Source: Seiridium cupressi (Eukaryota > Ascomycota > Sordariomycetes > Amphisphaeriales > Sporocadaceae). From it: a DNA stretch of 64,000 bases. The notes below the pieces were generated by a model, which saw only the letters and a program-made list of their open reading frames with translations, was not told the origin of the DNA and searched no databases. The translations under genes were made by a program, and so were the position numbers. The DNA is taken from contig JARVKI010000009.1 in assembly GCA_036674765.1 (NCBI GenBank), forward strand, positions 434,001-498,000. Reading direction: 5' to 3'. Below, in pieces: positions 1 through 13,132 of the stretch (the first letter of the stretch is position 1; every line of letters starts with the position of its first letter).

Positions 1-868
1 GAAGCCCCGAGCATCTATCCCGAGCCCAGGAGGCTCGAGTTTGGACTAGGCGACAGACTGCTCTAGCATACTATTCACAGCCTTCCCAGAAGCGCTGGGG
101 TTCGATTCACGGAGTATCACGACTATGGATCCGAAATAACCGATGATCCAGTAATGGATATTGAGGACGTTTAGGAGCGGTGTATTTGCTCTGATTGCCG
201 CGATGTACATGAGTTGTAATCAGTCACAGATGCGACGATATTGTCATCAATCCGATACATATGACCGTTGGGCGATAGCCGTACTCTTGGGGCAACCCAC
301 CAATATGGTCGACTTTAGTCTCGAATTCCATCAATCGCTATACAGCCCAGAAGTGGAGGTGACGGAATGATGCGGTTCGAGATACAACATATCCGTCAAA
401 TATACCCAGGTACTGGTCATTTAGGCCCCCAAGCTCAGATTGGGGTAGACTATAGATGGTGGTTACAGAGCCACTTACAGCCCGAACGGCCTTCTCGCCA
501 TGATCACGACAACTTGAGAATTTAACATGACAGAGCAGCTCTGACAAGACGTATAAAGCCACTTGCAACATTTCCTCGATCACAAATTGTGCACAGAACC
601 GACTGGACTTGAAGATACAGATAGTGTTGAATGTACAACGTGAATGGCATCGCATACGTTGAAAGTCTACTATTTTGTACAAAGAAAAACACTCCTTGAT
701 GCTCGGTATACCATTTACAAGACCGCCCCTATGCCTCTACATTTCCTCATTTCCCGTGAGAACAACCGCAACTCCGGTAACGTGACACTCAAGTCAATCC
801 AGGGAATATGTGCCACAGCAACCCCAAAGTGTTTAGACTGGCTCACTTAAAGCGTAGCCTTTTTCTGA

Positions 869-900
<32 letters not shown>

Positions 901-1016
901 CATACAGGAAACCATGCAATTTAATACGACAGAGAGAAGGGAGTGCCGCTCCCTCAAAGAATGCAATGCCTATCCGTCCCAGCAAACTTTGAGAGCCCGT
1001 CTAAGGTATGACGTTA
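1..1016. other. Window edge, no confident gene
   Basis: No gene can be supported here. On the plus strand, codons 67-174 read to a stop and end in an acidic tail (DPVMDIEDV), which could be the last exon of a gene that begins outside the window, but no splice acceptor could be assigned. On the minus strand 338-682 is an open frame with a weak resemblance to a cytochrome P450 C-terminus. A 28-A homopolymer lies at 868-895, and the 3' end of the co-repressor gene on the minus strand comes at 1017. Confidence 0.4.
868..895 (+). repeat. Poly-A tract of 28 bases
   Basis: An uninterrupted run of 28 A on the plus strand, preceded by a short T-rich stretch. It lies about 120 bp beyond the stop codon of the minus-strand co-repressor gene. 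It may be a simple homopolymer or the tail of an old retroposed sequence; nothing upstream identifies a parent element. Confidence 0.9.
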
Positions 1017-4000
1017 CTAACGCCCATATCTGTCAGCTGGGCGGTCATACATGTTTCGTGGCGGGTCTTGCGGCCGCAGCTGGGGGTGATGGATCGACTG
1101 CTGCTGCTGCTCGCGAAGTTGGGCATCTCGCATGTCTTGACCTGGGGGCGGGTACACACCCCTGTGGTCATAAGGGTTTGGAGTGTAACTCCTTTGCGGG
1201 CCAGGATCGCGAGGGTCCCTAGGATCGCGGCCAGGCCCAGGGGTGTTTGCATAACGTGGGTACGCAGACGGTGCCTGGGGCGGCGGGGGCTCAGGGCCGC
1301 GAGAGGTGGGTGCGTAAGGTGCCTGCATCGGTGGCTGCATGCCTCGATGAGGAGGGTACATTTCTCTGTGATCTCTGGTATCGCGAAGGTTCAGAGCATC
1401 CCGGGGATCATGGCTCCGTGGTGCTGCCCAGGTTGGTTGGGGAGGTACCGAACTACTAGGCGGCGGGGGTTTTGGTGTAGAGCCTGCGTGCTGTGCTGCC
1501 CATGGTGACTGAGCAGGAGGGGGCTGGGAAGGTTTTGGTGGCCAGATTTGTTGTTGCTGGGATGCTTGTTGTTGTTGTTGCTGCTGCTGTTGCTGCATAG
1601 TATGGCTGGAGTGTGAACCTGGCCAGCCCATCTCTCGAGTCGGAGCCGGAGATGGTTCGTGACCCCTAGGTGCAGATGGATGGCCGCCGTATTGAGGTGG
1701 CGGTGAGGCTGCAGAGGGCGGCGCCGGGGCCGGTGCACCGTACGGATAAGCAGGTTGCGATTGATAAGGCATCTGCCCGGCTTGATTTGGAGGCGGGTAG
1801 GGATGGCTTGCTTGCGGTGAATTGACAGCCGTCTGGTGGGGGGATGAATATTGTCTTGGCCGTCCATAGTAGTCACGTTCTTGGCGCTCAGCGGGCGAGT
1901 CTATAGCCAAGTGCCTTGGAGTATTTAAAGGCTGGGTTTGTGGAGAGGCCGTGTACGGTTTCAAGGGGGGCATTGAGACAGACGAAGGCGCTGAAGGGAT
2001 TGGGCGCCCAAATGGCCCGTAGGCCTGAGCTTCCGCCATAGAAGCCTGCTGCCCCATGGAAGCCTGCTGCCGGAGTTGCGTAGGAGCTGGTGGTGCAGGC
2101 GGAGGTCGGGAGAAGCCCAGTGGTGGGGGAGTAGAGGAAGATTTGATGGCAGAAGGGACCTCGGATACTCTCTTGGGCTGCGGCGGTGGGTCGTCATTTA
2201 ACAAGGACATGATATTCGATGTCTTAGGTTTCGACGAGGCGGCTGGTGGAGGAGCGAGTGGTGGCGTAGGTTGCGCGGGGGGTGTACGGTTGTATTCGGG
2301 CCGCATACCCATCTCGCTCCCGGGCCGTGACAAAGTCGAAAGTGGCCTTGGTGCTGGCGGCGAGGGGTTCATATCGGTCAACATACCACCACGGTTGGGC
2401 TGTTGCTGAAGAATGCTCCCAAAGGACGCAACTTGTGGTGGGGCAGCAGCAACAGCTCTTGGCGGTTCTGGTGGCCGCGTTGAAGCCATGCTGTCTCTGG
2501 GGGGCAGGTGGCTGCTCGGTTGCGGTGTAGCATAGGGATCCATCCTAGCGTAAGTATCGACGGGAATGTCGGGTTCTTGCTTCACACGGAGTGGTGTACG
2601 TTCAGGCTGTCGCAATTGCTCCTTGGCTGGCTTTGACTCGGCCTTCTGCCTTTCCATTTGGGCATCCATGAGTGCGCCGGGCAACGGGTGTCGCATGGAC
2701 GCAGGTTCAGAAGACACAGTCTGCGCTTGGGTCTGCTGAGGCAGCGAGGATCTTGTTGGAGTTTGCAACACTTCGCGCTCCCTGTCAGGATACCCGAATG
2801 GGGCTCGTAATGGCCGGTTGGATGGGGACATGGCTTGTGATACAGGCTGCGTCAGTTGTTGTGCAGTAGCCTGTGCTTGGGCGTGTGCTAAAGGAGTTGC
2901 AGGCTGGCTGAATGGTGATTGCATGACAGCAGCTTGAGGCTGCGCAGCAATGGGAACGTTGAAACGCCCCGTCATGGGCTGCGTGACTGGTGGCTGCTCG
3001 ATCTTTGGCGCCGGAACGTCCTCCATGATGGTATCAGGGACCAAAGGTCGATTCAAAGGCGTGGTATCAAACCTGCCCTTCTTCACCGCTGGAGTAGGCG
3101 GAGGCGGCACCGGTAGCTTCTCTCCCCGAGCTTTCTTCTCTTCAGCTTCGCCGACGCGCTGCTCCCAGTCCTTTTTGCCATTTTCCTTTTGTCGAAGGTA
3201 GTAATTCTTGACCTAATGATGCTTAGTATGGTGTCAGAGATCATAGCGGACTGCTAGGGCTTACCATGACGGGAGTTTTAGTCCCCATATGTGCGGCGAG
3301 TTTGACCCAATCACTACCGAACGACGAAAGTAGGTAGGGGAAATCGGTAGCTTCAGACACGCTCCAATAACTAGAAGCTTGAGAGCCCGCTTTTCGGTCT
3401 GCCGACCGTTGACTGACCTCAAACGGTGATATAACTCCAGGTTGAGGTGGTTCTGGACGCAATGGCGGTGGCGCCATCATGTCGGGCATGGGTACAGCTG
3501 TTGGCGGGACAGGCTTTTCCGGGCTTCGAAGCGGCTGCGCAGCGGTGAAGGGCGGTTGCATAGAGACGGGAGGGGCCGGTACAGCACCGGGGCCCAGCTC
3601 GAATGGCGCTGGAATGTGAGACGCCTCACCGGGAGGTGGCTGGGTCGTCCAGTCTGGATTCTGGACACGAGATGCAGATCGTGATCGGTTCCCTTTGACC
3701 ACAGGGGCCGGGGGCGCTGCGGCAAGCGTTTGGTTGGCTCGTGGCTGCTTGTCTTGCTTTTCCTTGGCCCGACGCCCACGCGGCTTGCGTTCTGGCTTCT
3801 CGGTCCCGTCCGCCGCCCTGGCTGCGGCACCCCTACGACCAGGAGTTGAGGCTCCAGTCGCATTCTCTCCATCAGCAGCCGGTGTGGCCTCCGAATTGAA
3901 TGTTGGAGCGGCAGCACGACGAGGGCGACGTCTCTCGCCGTTCTCGCCAGTCTCCTGGGATTCTTCAGTCTCGGCATTGAGCTCGGAGACGAGCGCACTT

Positions 4001-7000
4001 GACCGGCCTTTGCCGCCACGCTTTCGGCGTTGCCGTGGCCGTCTTTTCAGCTTCTCCTTGAGATTTAGCTCAGTCTTGTCCTTCTTAAGATAATAGAACT
4101 GAATGGTCGTGCCAAAATCCCTATCCGGGATGGCATTGGCGACTCGCCCCCATTGCTTGGGAAACTCCATGTAAGCTTTCTCAAAGAGCTTGACTTCTTC
4201 TTCAGTGAAGTTCTCAACCGGTGGTAGGACTTCCCAGGCAGCTATGACCTTTTCTGGATTAGTGCGACCTGTCTCGTCGACATAGAACCGCTCGTCTATT
4301 TCCTGTTGAGTCTGGTACATGTCCGGTATGATGGCTTCCTTTTCGCTTCGATACTTTTCTTTTTCAGCTCGCAGTTGCCGCTCACGCTTCTCCTCTTCTT
4401 GTCTTCGGGACTCCTCCAGAATCCTTTCCAGGTCACGTTCGGTAGCATACCTACTCCGTCGAGTAGACTCCAGCTTGGAATTCTCGTTGTTGAACCCGGG
4501 TTTCTGCACAGGGATGTCGGGCGCTCCTGGCACATAAGTAAACTTTTTTCTGCTTTGAACAGCAACCGGATCGTCTGATAGTGTAAATCGTAAATAGGAC
4601 TCGTAATTTCCTGCGTAAAGCTTCCTCTGTTTCTGCTGTTCAGCCGATACTTCGTGGGCATCTTCGTTCATCCTCTTCAATACAAAGCTATCGAATACGC
4701 TCTTGGGTTGATCCAAGGTCTTGAGGAAGGTCTGATCCTCGTCCCAGGGGGTCTCGTTGAAATCTGGCAATGATTCCAAAGGCGGTGTGGTCATGTGCAC
4801 GCGGACCGTCTCGACAGTCCTGAGATCGATATCCTCGTCAATGTCAGTCTCATCGTCATCCTCTGCGGGAGATGGTGTTGATGTGCCCGGCTTGCTTCCG
4901 TCCTTGGAAAGAGCCGGTTCGTCGTCAGGATAAACTGACGACGGATGCGATCTTGGGGATTTAACCCCATTGGGTTGCGGAACTTCTAGCTGTGAGTTGT
5001 AGGCAGGCTTGCTAGTCTCGATGGCATCCTCCATGACTACATCCACATCATCCGCTGTTGAAGGTTTATCGCCCGCTACTTGGAGACCTGGGGCAGACAT
5101 CAAGTCGACATCATGCTCGATTGATGGGTGCGGGAGTTCGGCACCCAAAGACAGCCTCGTGGCGACAGGTGACGGCACCTTAACAGTTTGTACCACATTA
5201 TCCGATTCTTTCAGCGGCGTGTCCGGGATGAGAGAATTGGCATCTTTTTCTGCATCTGGTTCGATCTCTGTCATCTCCATCCCGTCTCCTGTCACCTTAA
5301 CGTCGTCAGGGGTCGACCCGATCATCGACTGCAGCCCCTCCGAGTCAGTGACAAGCTTGTTGACAGCTTCCAACGAAAGAATTGAGTGGCGAACTATCAC
5401 ATCCATAGATCCAACATCTTCGATGACATCCAGTTTCTTGAGGTTCTGTTCTGCTTCCAGAAGATCGGTCTCGATGACGTCTCCAAACTCTTCGTCGTCA
5501 GATTCCGACGATTGATCCAGGATCGTGGCTTTTGGCTGCTTCCGCGGAAGTGCAACAGTACCGTGGTCCAGAGTGACTTTGAGATCGAAATGTGTTTTCC
5601 GTATTTCGCCCCCTGCTTTTGCCGGCTTCTCCCCACCACTTCCTGCTTCTCTCGGGTCGAGCTCGTTGGACTCCCGGTTCCGCGAAGACTCCGGGCCTAC
5701 CGTAGTGGGCGATACCTGCTCTCTATACTCGCGGTCCAAGGAGCCCGCAGACCGCGGTCTCCGCATAAATCGGTCGGCGTCGGCACCAGCACCCTGCATA
5801 TGTACATCGCGATCCTGCCCGTCGGTAGAACGACCGTGAGAGTCGGCTTTACCATCACTACTACGTGGCCGCCTGTCAGCTTCTGGCAGATGATCCGAGC
5901 TTGAGCTCTCGGGGCGATATCCGGGAAATCGGTTTTGGGCGAAACTTTGGGACCTATTCATCTTTGGTGAGTCAGGACCACGTTTGAGGTTTGGGTTGAT
6001 CCATTGCTTAGATGAAGGCCCAGTCCGTGGAGCGTGAGGGTGACCATGAGCGCGCGGACCTGAAGGAATCGAAGGTGCGCCATCTGCGAAGACGGGCTTT
6101 GACGGTCCAGTCGGAGGCCTTACATCGCTGCTGGTTGACGGTCCAGCAGGCGGTGGTCTCTCGTCTTTCAAGGCTCGAGGGCCAGTTGGTGGAACCTTCC
6201 CAGTCGTGGAGCTTATGTCAGATACAGATGCCGTCCGATTCGGTACGGACCCGAAGGATGGGGCAGCCGGAGCGATAGGCGGTGGAGAAACGTCCCGTGT
6301 GGACGGAGGTGGCTCATGTGAGGTCCGTTCGGCCTTTGCGCGGGTTTCGCGTTCACGAATATCTCGCTCATCGCGGAGATCTCGAGGACGGTTGTCATTG
6401 TCGAAGAACCGCGGTTCTCGGTCTCTGTCGTCGCGGTCACGAAAGCGCCCTTCCTGGGATCGTGCCCTGGCGCCTGATCCGTACCTGTCGCGGTCTCTAT
6501 CGTCATAAAACCCCCTTCCACGTCCTCTGTCCCAATCGCCGCGTCCACGTCCGCGGCCTCGACCACTGAATCCACCTCGATACGACGATGGTCCGAAAGG
6601 CGGGTCAGAATTGGATGATCCGGCCGAGAGAGGCCCATCCCTCGAGCCACGCCGAGCCCGCTCCGCATCAACACCCAGTGGCGCATCTCTAAGGTCGCGG
6701 AAGTCTCGTCCAGGAGGTGATCTCCCCCGGGATGACGGGCGCCTGCCTCGGAAATTCTCTCGATCTCTGTCACGCCAGTCGCGTTCGCGTTCCCGACTTC
6801 GTTCATCTCGGTACGTCGAATCACGTCGATCTCTAAAGTCAATGTCACGATCCCTGCCTCTGTCGCGACTATCATCACGCCATCCTCTACCTCTGCCTCT
6901 GCCCCTTCCGCGAAAATCCCCCGAAATACCCCCACCTCGCGGTCCGCTTGGTGCGTCTAAAAGAGCACGAGGTCCTCTTGGCGTATCCCTAGGCAGTGTG

Positions 7001-7305
7001 TCACGGAAATTGTCGCGATTTGTCTGAAACGATGTGTTGTTGGCGCGGTTCTCTCCCGAGGCCCGCCGCGGTCCCCCATCGCTATACTGGGAAGCGCGAT
7101 CATTGTAGCGATCAAGGGAGCGATCACGAGACCTGGATCTGTTCCGGTTGTCACCGTCGTATCGTGATCCGGAGTAGCGGGAAGCCCTAGATAAAAGTAT
7201 GTTATGAGCCGGTGGATACGGATATCGGACTGTGGTAGTGTGGTGGTGTAGAGGCGGAGGGGGTTCGAAACGCTTGCGCCATAACTTTGGGGGGTTTCCA
7301 CGCAT
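1017..7305 (-). CDS. SANT-domain co-repressor, Snt1/NCoR-like (Set3 complex)
   Basis: Two exons, 3265-7305 and 1017-3212, joined across a 52-bp phase-0 intron (gtaag...attag). They give about 2,078 residues. The N-terminal third is low-complexity and rich in RD, RE and RG. A first SANT domain starts near residue 1030 (FTEEEVKLFEKAYMEFPKQW) and is followed by a basic KR-rich segment. A second SANT domain starts near 1310 and is split by the intron. The C-terminal 700 residues are Pro/Gln-rich with poly-Q. Paired SANT domains in a giant disordered protein are the hallmark of Snt1/NCoR/SMRT scaffolds, which hold histone deacetylases in the nuclear Set3C complex. The N-terminus is uncertain: the open frame reaches 7326 without an ATG, the first in-frame ATG is 7305, and a 26-codon upstream ORF (7323-7403) or a missed 5' exon lies before it. 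Confidence 0.85.
1545..1597 (-). repeat. CAG/CAA trinucleotide tract (poly-Gln)
   Basis: Mixed CAG/CAA codons in the second exon of the co-repressor encode runs of ten and four Gln separated by Ala-Ser. The mixture of two codons makes it less prone to slippage than a pure CAG tract. It lies in the disordered C-terminal region of the protein. Confidence 0.9.
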
Positions 7306-8887
7306 GTCTCTGGCCTCCAAAATCAAAGAAGCAGACGCAGGATGGTGGAGTGAGGGAGGTTTGGGTAATGGGATGCAAAAGATTGCAAGTGAGAACGACT
7401 CATCAAAGCCGAGGTTGTGCTAGGACTTAATTGTACGTACATGTCCGCACAAGCGGTTTATGGCCACCGCTAACCAGGTGTCCGTTAGTATCTCATGGAA
7501 AAGAGTGTGGGCAACCCAAACCCTATTGTGAGGATGTTGGCACAGGGTGAGGCAGTTGGACGTTGAATTGAGGCGGATACGTTGGTCAGCGGTGGTGACC
7601 CTGCGGGTTTGGCCCGGTACGTGTGTCGTATGCTACAGTTGGATGGTAAGGATCTAGCAATACGCGCGCCGGCGCTGACACAATAATAATTATGGATTCA
7701 GACGCGCCAGAGAGTGCTCTTTGGCGGCTTTGAAGAGAATTGAGGTGCGGCTTCGAATGAGAGGGTGTCCAGCAAAAGGTCGAAAGAGGCTGAAATTGGA
7801 GATCTCGAAAACAGACACACACACAACCTTCTCGCGTGGCGGCGGCTAGCCCAGCCTGACATGGGGTGGGTTGCGCTAACGTTAATTGCATCTGGGCGCC
7901 CACACCATCTGCAGACAACCATCCCCAAGGAGACAAGCCGCCAGGCCGTCGCCGTCCCAGCACGCCGTCCCCCTCTTCGAGCAGGGAAGTCCCCGAGCAC
8001 GGGCGCGCATTGGGAAGACTTGTTCGGGACTTGCCAGACGCAACTTTCTCGTGATCTGGCCTGTAGCCCCCGCTCGCGACTGCACGCAATCAATGGCTTC
8101 ACCGTCCACGGCACGGTACGGAATTATCTCCTGGTCATCCAAGTCCGTCTGTACAACCAGTCGCGGGCTCTCACGAGTAGACAGATGTCCCCTGCGGCGG
8201 TAGACGCCAAAGTACCACCCGCTCATAGTGCGCGCATCTAGTGCTGCCCTGTACTGTTAATGTATGCAAAACTGCCAGGCAGCCCCAAAAGCCAGGCAGA
8301 TTTGTGGGGTCCATATGCCGCTAGGCTGGCCAGCGTTTTCTTGTGTCGCTTCGGCTTTCACCAAGACATGGATCGTTCAAGCCCGATGATCTGAAAATGT
8401 CTAAAAAAGGATCCACTTTCCATGTCTGCATTTTGTGTCCAATCCCCTGCTTGATTGGTGAAGAACTGTACGGGTCCGTAGGGGTTTTTTGACGACAACA
8501 CGAATATCGTTGTCAAAACCAGACGGGTTTCGATTTCTGATTTGACTTTCCAGGGCTGCGTTAACACGGACTACCTATTTCACCCTCGCACCAGCATCCC
8601 CCAAGTGACACACACCCCCGGATCTTATATACGGCCTGGAAGTCTAGCCTGGGTGTTTGCCAAGTCTGTGCTGTGGGTCAATTCGATTTGAACATATGAC
8701 TGAAGAACGAACGAACGCACCAATTCCGACTTCCTCGCCATTCGCAATCTGCCCTCTTGAGCTCCAAGCATAATTTTCTGCCAGAGTTGCTCTGCCGGTT
8801 AGAACTTGCTCACACCAGCTCAGAGGCCAATATCGGTCAACCCTTGCCTCCAGGTAGCAAAGCAGGCACCAGGAAACGAGGCGAAAG
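7306..8887. other. Divergent promoter region, SNT1-like / DHS
   Basis: About 1.6 kb between the divergent co-repressor and deoxyhypusine synthase genes. Overlapping open frames occur on both strands around 7.6-8.2 kb, but none has a recognisable domain or a good start, and they shadow one another. It probably holds the two promoters and 5' leaders. Confidence 0.5.
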
Positions 8888-10005
8888 ATGGCTTCGGAAG
8901 ATACGAACCTGCCGCCATCGGCAGCTACTGACGCTGTTTTGGTTCCGTCTGACGAATTGCCTGAGAATGCCCAAAAGGTTGAAGAAATCGACTTCAATGC
9001 TTTCAAAGGGCGACCAATCACCGTGGACGACATGTTCCAGAACATGAGACACATGGGCTTCCAGGCGAGTTCTATGGGCGAGGCCGTACGCATTATCAAT
9101 AATATGCGTGCTTGGCGAGGACCCGAGGGAGAGAAGACAACCATCTTCCTTGGATATACCTCAAATATGATCTCGTCTGGTCTACGTGGGGTCTTTCGAT
9201 ATTTGGTAGAGCACAAACATGTGGACTGCATCGTCACAACGGCAGGCGGTATTGAGGAGGACTTCATCAAGTGTCTAGGAGACACGTATATGTCCTCATT
9301 TCATGCCTCTGGTGCAGAACTAAGATCCAAGGGTCTTAACCGCATTGGAAATTTGATGGTCCCTAACGCAAACTACTGTGCTTTTGAAGATTGGGTCATG
9401 CCCATCCTGGACAAAATGTTGGAAGAGCAGGAGTCGAGCAAGGGCACCGAGGACGAAGTTGATTGGACACCATCCAAGGTGATTCGACGGCTCGGGAAGG
9501 AGATCAATGATGAACGATCCGTCTATTACTGGGCCTATAAAAATGATATCCCGGTCTTCTGCCCGGCCCTGACAGATGGCAGTCTTGGCGACATGCTCTA
9601 CTTCCACACGTATAAGGCCTCTCCCAAAAAATTCAAAATTGACATCGTCGAGGACATTCGAAAAATTAATTCAATTGCGGTCCAAGCCAAGCGGAGCGGA
9701 ATGATCATCCTTGGCGGGGGTGTCATTAAGCATCACATCGCAAACGCCAACCTGATGCGCAACGGTGCCGAATACGCTGTCTACATTAACACTGCTCAAG
9801 AGTTCGACGGAAGTGATGCCGGTGCACGACCAGATGAAGCTATATCGTGGGGGAAGATCAAAGTCGGAGCTGAGCACGTAAAGGTAACGCGCCGACAAGG
9901 GTACCTCCTTTGGAGTAATGGCTGACATGAATTTAGGTCTACCTTGAAGCATCCGCCTGTTTCCCTTTCATAGTAGCGAGCACTTTTGCCAAGGATGATC
10001 AGTGA
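8888..10005 (+). CDS. dys1: Deoxyhypusine synthase
   Basis: Makes the first step of hypusine formation: it moves the aminobutyl group of spermidine, in an NAD-dependent reaction, onto one lysine of translation factor eIF5A in the cytosol. Exon 1 is 8888-9883 and exon 2 is 9937-10005, with a 53-bp phase-0 intron (gtaacg...tttag), giving 354 residues, normal for the family. Visible signatures are [12 protein letters not shown] near residue 100, the active-site segment [19 protein letters not shown] with the catalytic lysine at position 281, and the NAD-binding stretch [14 protein letters not shown]. The spliced tail [22 protein letters not shown] restores the conserved C-terminus, whereas reading through the intron gives an unrelated end. 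The ATG at 8888 begins a typical length and no in-frame ATG precedes it nearby. Confidence 0.97.
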
Positions 10006-11576
10006 CGGGCGACGTGATTTCACGTTTCAAAACGACTGGATGATGACATGATAGAAGGATAGACGGAATGGCAACAAACGTCAAGCTCAAATTCTTGACT
10101 TAGATAGACCCTGCACTGCCCATGCATAGGCATAGTTGTTGCCACTAACTTCGGCTTTTGATTAATTTCATGTTCATGGAACATGAATTGAACGTTCTAC
10201 TAGAGGTGATTCGATATCTGAACCTAGAGACAGCATGTCCTTGAACAACTGACTGTACTACATACGCTATGTGCCCTAAGTCGTGTTGTTGGCCGGCTGC
10301 GATATCGTGAGAGGGAAAAGAAAAGCAGGTAGCCACACGAAACATGATGCAGGTAAATATTTATAGAAGCAGATATAACTATTAACCGTTTTGAATGATT
10401 TTCAAACTGCATTTAGGCGCCGGGGCCTAAAAAGTCAGGACCCGATTTCGTGCTCCAGATTTCGGGGTGGGCCAGACTTCTCTACTATATTCTGTTAAGG
10501 ATTGAACGGGGAATAGATTTATACTTTCTACATTATTCATTTATTCCAACATACCAGATTGGACCGTAAAGTCAACCCTCGGCCGTCATGTTCGCAAGCA
10601 TAAGATGTGAAGGAAAGGGGAAAAGAAGAAGGAAAACATGTCGAGTCAATCACGATAACGAATAGTACACAATATCAAGATCCTTGGAATCTTGTGATGA
10701 GTGATAGGGGCACAACTGTGTTTAACATAGGCAACCTTGAACTACCTTACCCAGAACTTTGCTATGTATGAGCACGTGTCGCTTTGAACAATTGGTAAGC
10801 ATATCCTGTACATGTCCTTTCTCTGACCTTGTTAACCGATCTACCTACCACGAACAAGAGGCCCACAACATGGGATGGCGAGTCAAAAGTGGTCTTCGCA
10901 TCGTCCTGGAGACTGATTTAGAAAAAAAAATTTTATGAACTGTGGTAGCTATGGGAGCGACCGAACCGAATGCCATGTCGCTTGCCAAGTCAAATCTTGC
11001 GCAAATAATCTATTAGCCGTACTCCTCTTGCTAACCTTCTCAGAGAAGGTATCAAAGCTTTAAAATGAGAAAGTTTTCTTGGCCTTACTGACTGAAAAAG
11101 AGGCTCCAATACGTCCAGCGCTATAGTTCCAACTCCGCCCGAATTTTTTTGGAAGTTACAAATCTAAAACTTGGCTGCGCACAAATTACTGATTCTTCTT
11201 TTAAACTCGCCCTGGCTGCCTGCCTGCAGTATCAACACCAGCCACGGCTTAGGGCAATTGTTCCTGCCGCTGCATTTGGCCTCGGTCTCTCCAACTTGAC
11301 TCTTTGTTTACTTTTCGTTGCGTTCCATCCAAATTATACCCTCTGATTCAAACCTCTGATCCAACCCTGACCTTCCTGTGGTTGGTCTCTCGAGGCCAGG
11401 AGCTTCAAGAAACTCCGGGGTACAGATTTTCTTTGCTATTTCGTAACAATACCCTTATGACAACAGAATTTGTTTGATACCCTTACCTGCCATCTTTCTC
11501 TATACCTTCACAATCAAGCCAGCTTTTGGATTACCTTCTTCACTGTCGATTCAAATTATCAGGGCAGAGCTTATCT
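10006..11576. other. Intergenic, no gene seen
   Basis: About 1.6 kb of AT-rich sequence with only very short open frames. It contains a nine-A run near 10922 and a long leader-like stretch just before the next gene. I see no coding, RNA or repeat feature that can be supported. Confidence 0.5.
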
Positions 11577-13132
11577 ATGGGCAACCAAAATAATCCAAGT
11601 AAGATGCCGCTGTCTTCTTCTATGAAGCAAGTTGCCCCCCAACAGCGAGATGCACCACTAGAGCGGTTGGTTTCAAGTCCCAATGACCCCTCGATATCAG
11701 CACTGTCTTTTCCGGCAAGAGGCGAAGAAGCGCCGCATAATAACCTCCCGCAAAACTCGAATAACCTAGTCGAGTCACCGCACTTCATGGCAGAGCAGCC
11801 TGAAACAGTTTCCCTACAGGGGATGTCACGGGGACACGCTCCTGCTAACACCCCCGAAGATGTCAACGCTCTTGCCATGATCGTTTGGAATTTATCCCAA
11901 GAGTGCCATCGTCTGCAAATTACTGTTCAATATCTTGAAACGTTAACTCGACGGTTAAGCACTAGTTTCAATAGTCATTCAGAACATTCCTCGAGTTCGG
12001 CATCATACCCACCACCCACTTCTAGAGAATTTCAATTTGCACCAAACACCAACCAATTTGATCCAGATCAGACGGAAGACGAACTTCAGTCTGACGACGA
12101 CCCACCAACCAGACCCATCATGGACAAGAAGAACCCGGAGCAAAAGAAGCCTGATCATCCAAAGAAGGAAGTGAAGTTTTTACCGCATCCTGCCGAATAC
12201 TTCCTGGATTCTTTGGAATCCGAAGATCGCTTATCACCGCATACCATGGCCACCAGCAAGCCTGCCGCAAAGAATCGCCGTGAGTTTTCTATCCCCTTCA
12301 TCCAGAAGACATTACCTACCCAGCACCTCCCAATAATCACTGCCGGGGCACACAAGTTAACCATATCCTAGAAATGAACAACCAATCATCGGCAGGCGTC
12401 TTTCAAGCAAAACGAGAAGAAGTAAAGTCTAGATCGAAGCCTGCGCCCAGTCGACTAAGAGTTGAGGGCGATCCAGAGATACAGAAGAAACAAAAAGTGA
12501 TGAACAGAGCCATAGGGTTTTCAAAGGGGCCACCTGAGGATCAACCGGGCCTGATGGATGCTTATTTACAGCGGTCTATGGATTATATCCAAGTGGAATC
12601 AAGACTAAGGAACCGCTGGCCTCAGCAGGAGGCAGCTGAGAGGGAAGTAGAGCGTATGAGGAGAGGTGTAATCCCTAGCAGTGACGTGGAGTCACCGGAT
12701 ACGATCAAGAGACGCGAGAGAGCAGAGAAACGTTCGGAAAGCAGGCTTCATCACTCCAGAAACCGAGCGCAAAGTGACACCCAGCTTGGTTCACCAATTG
12801 ACGAAGGGGATCCCGATCCAACCCTGGACAACACCATGCAGCAGGCCAATTCTCAGATGACCCAGCCAAGCACTGCTTCTCCGTTGCCACGGTCTGCAAT
12901 CTTTGCATTCAATGGCACCCTGGAAAAGCCCCAGGTCCCCAGAGGTAGCCCACAGGCGCAGGGCGCGGACAACCATGCGGAGAGTGGGACTAAGAATGCC
13001 AGAAAAAAGCGAAGGCAACCAGACAGCGATGATAAGGCCTTGGGTAGCAATCTTGGTGATTATTGGGCCCCTCGGGTTGATGAGCATGGAGGCAGACCTA
13101 AGAAGAAGCCACGAAATGATGTACTTGGTTAA
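11577..13132 (+). CDS. Unknown protein, probably nuclear, two exons
   Basis: Exons 11577-12279 and 12372-13132 are joined by a 92-bp phase-1 intron (strong gtgagt donor, gttaac branch, cctag acceptor), giving 487 residues. Without splicing the first frame ends at a stop inside the intron, 2 bp before the second frame begins, so one spliced gene is the simpler reading. No known domain is recognised. Residues around 100-135 (AMIVWNLSQECHRLQITVQY) look like a short amphipathic helix. The rest is rich in Ser, Pro, Gln and charge. Two basic clusters near the C-terminus (ARKKRRQPDSDD and GRPKKKPRND) resemble nuclear localisation signals. No function is proposed. The open frame extends upstream to 11526 without an ATG, so the 11577 start is chosen. 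Confidence 0.6.

Noticed and set aside
338..682. Minus-strand frame resembling a cytochrome P450 C-terminus (SSRFCAQFVIEEM)
   Set aside because: The haem-binding loop lacks the normal glycine spacing and the rest does not match a P450 tail; too weak to call even as a relic.
7765..8241. 158-codon plus-strand frame in the SNT1/DHS gap
   Set aside because: Overlapped by equally long minus-strand frames, no domain, and it starts inside a likely promoter.
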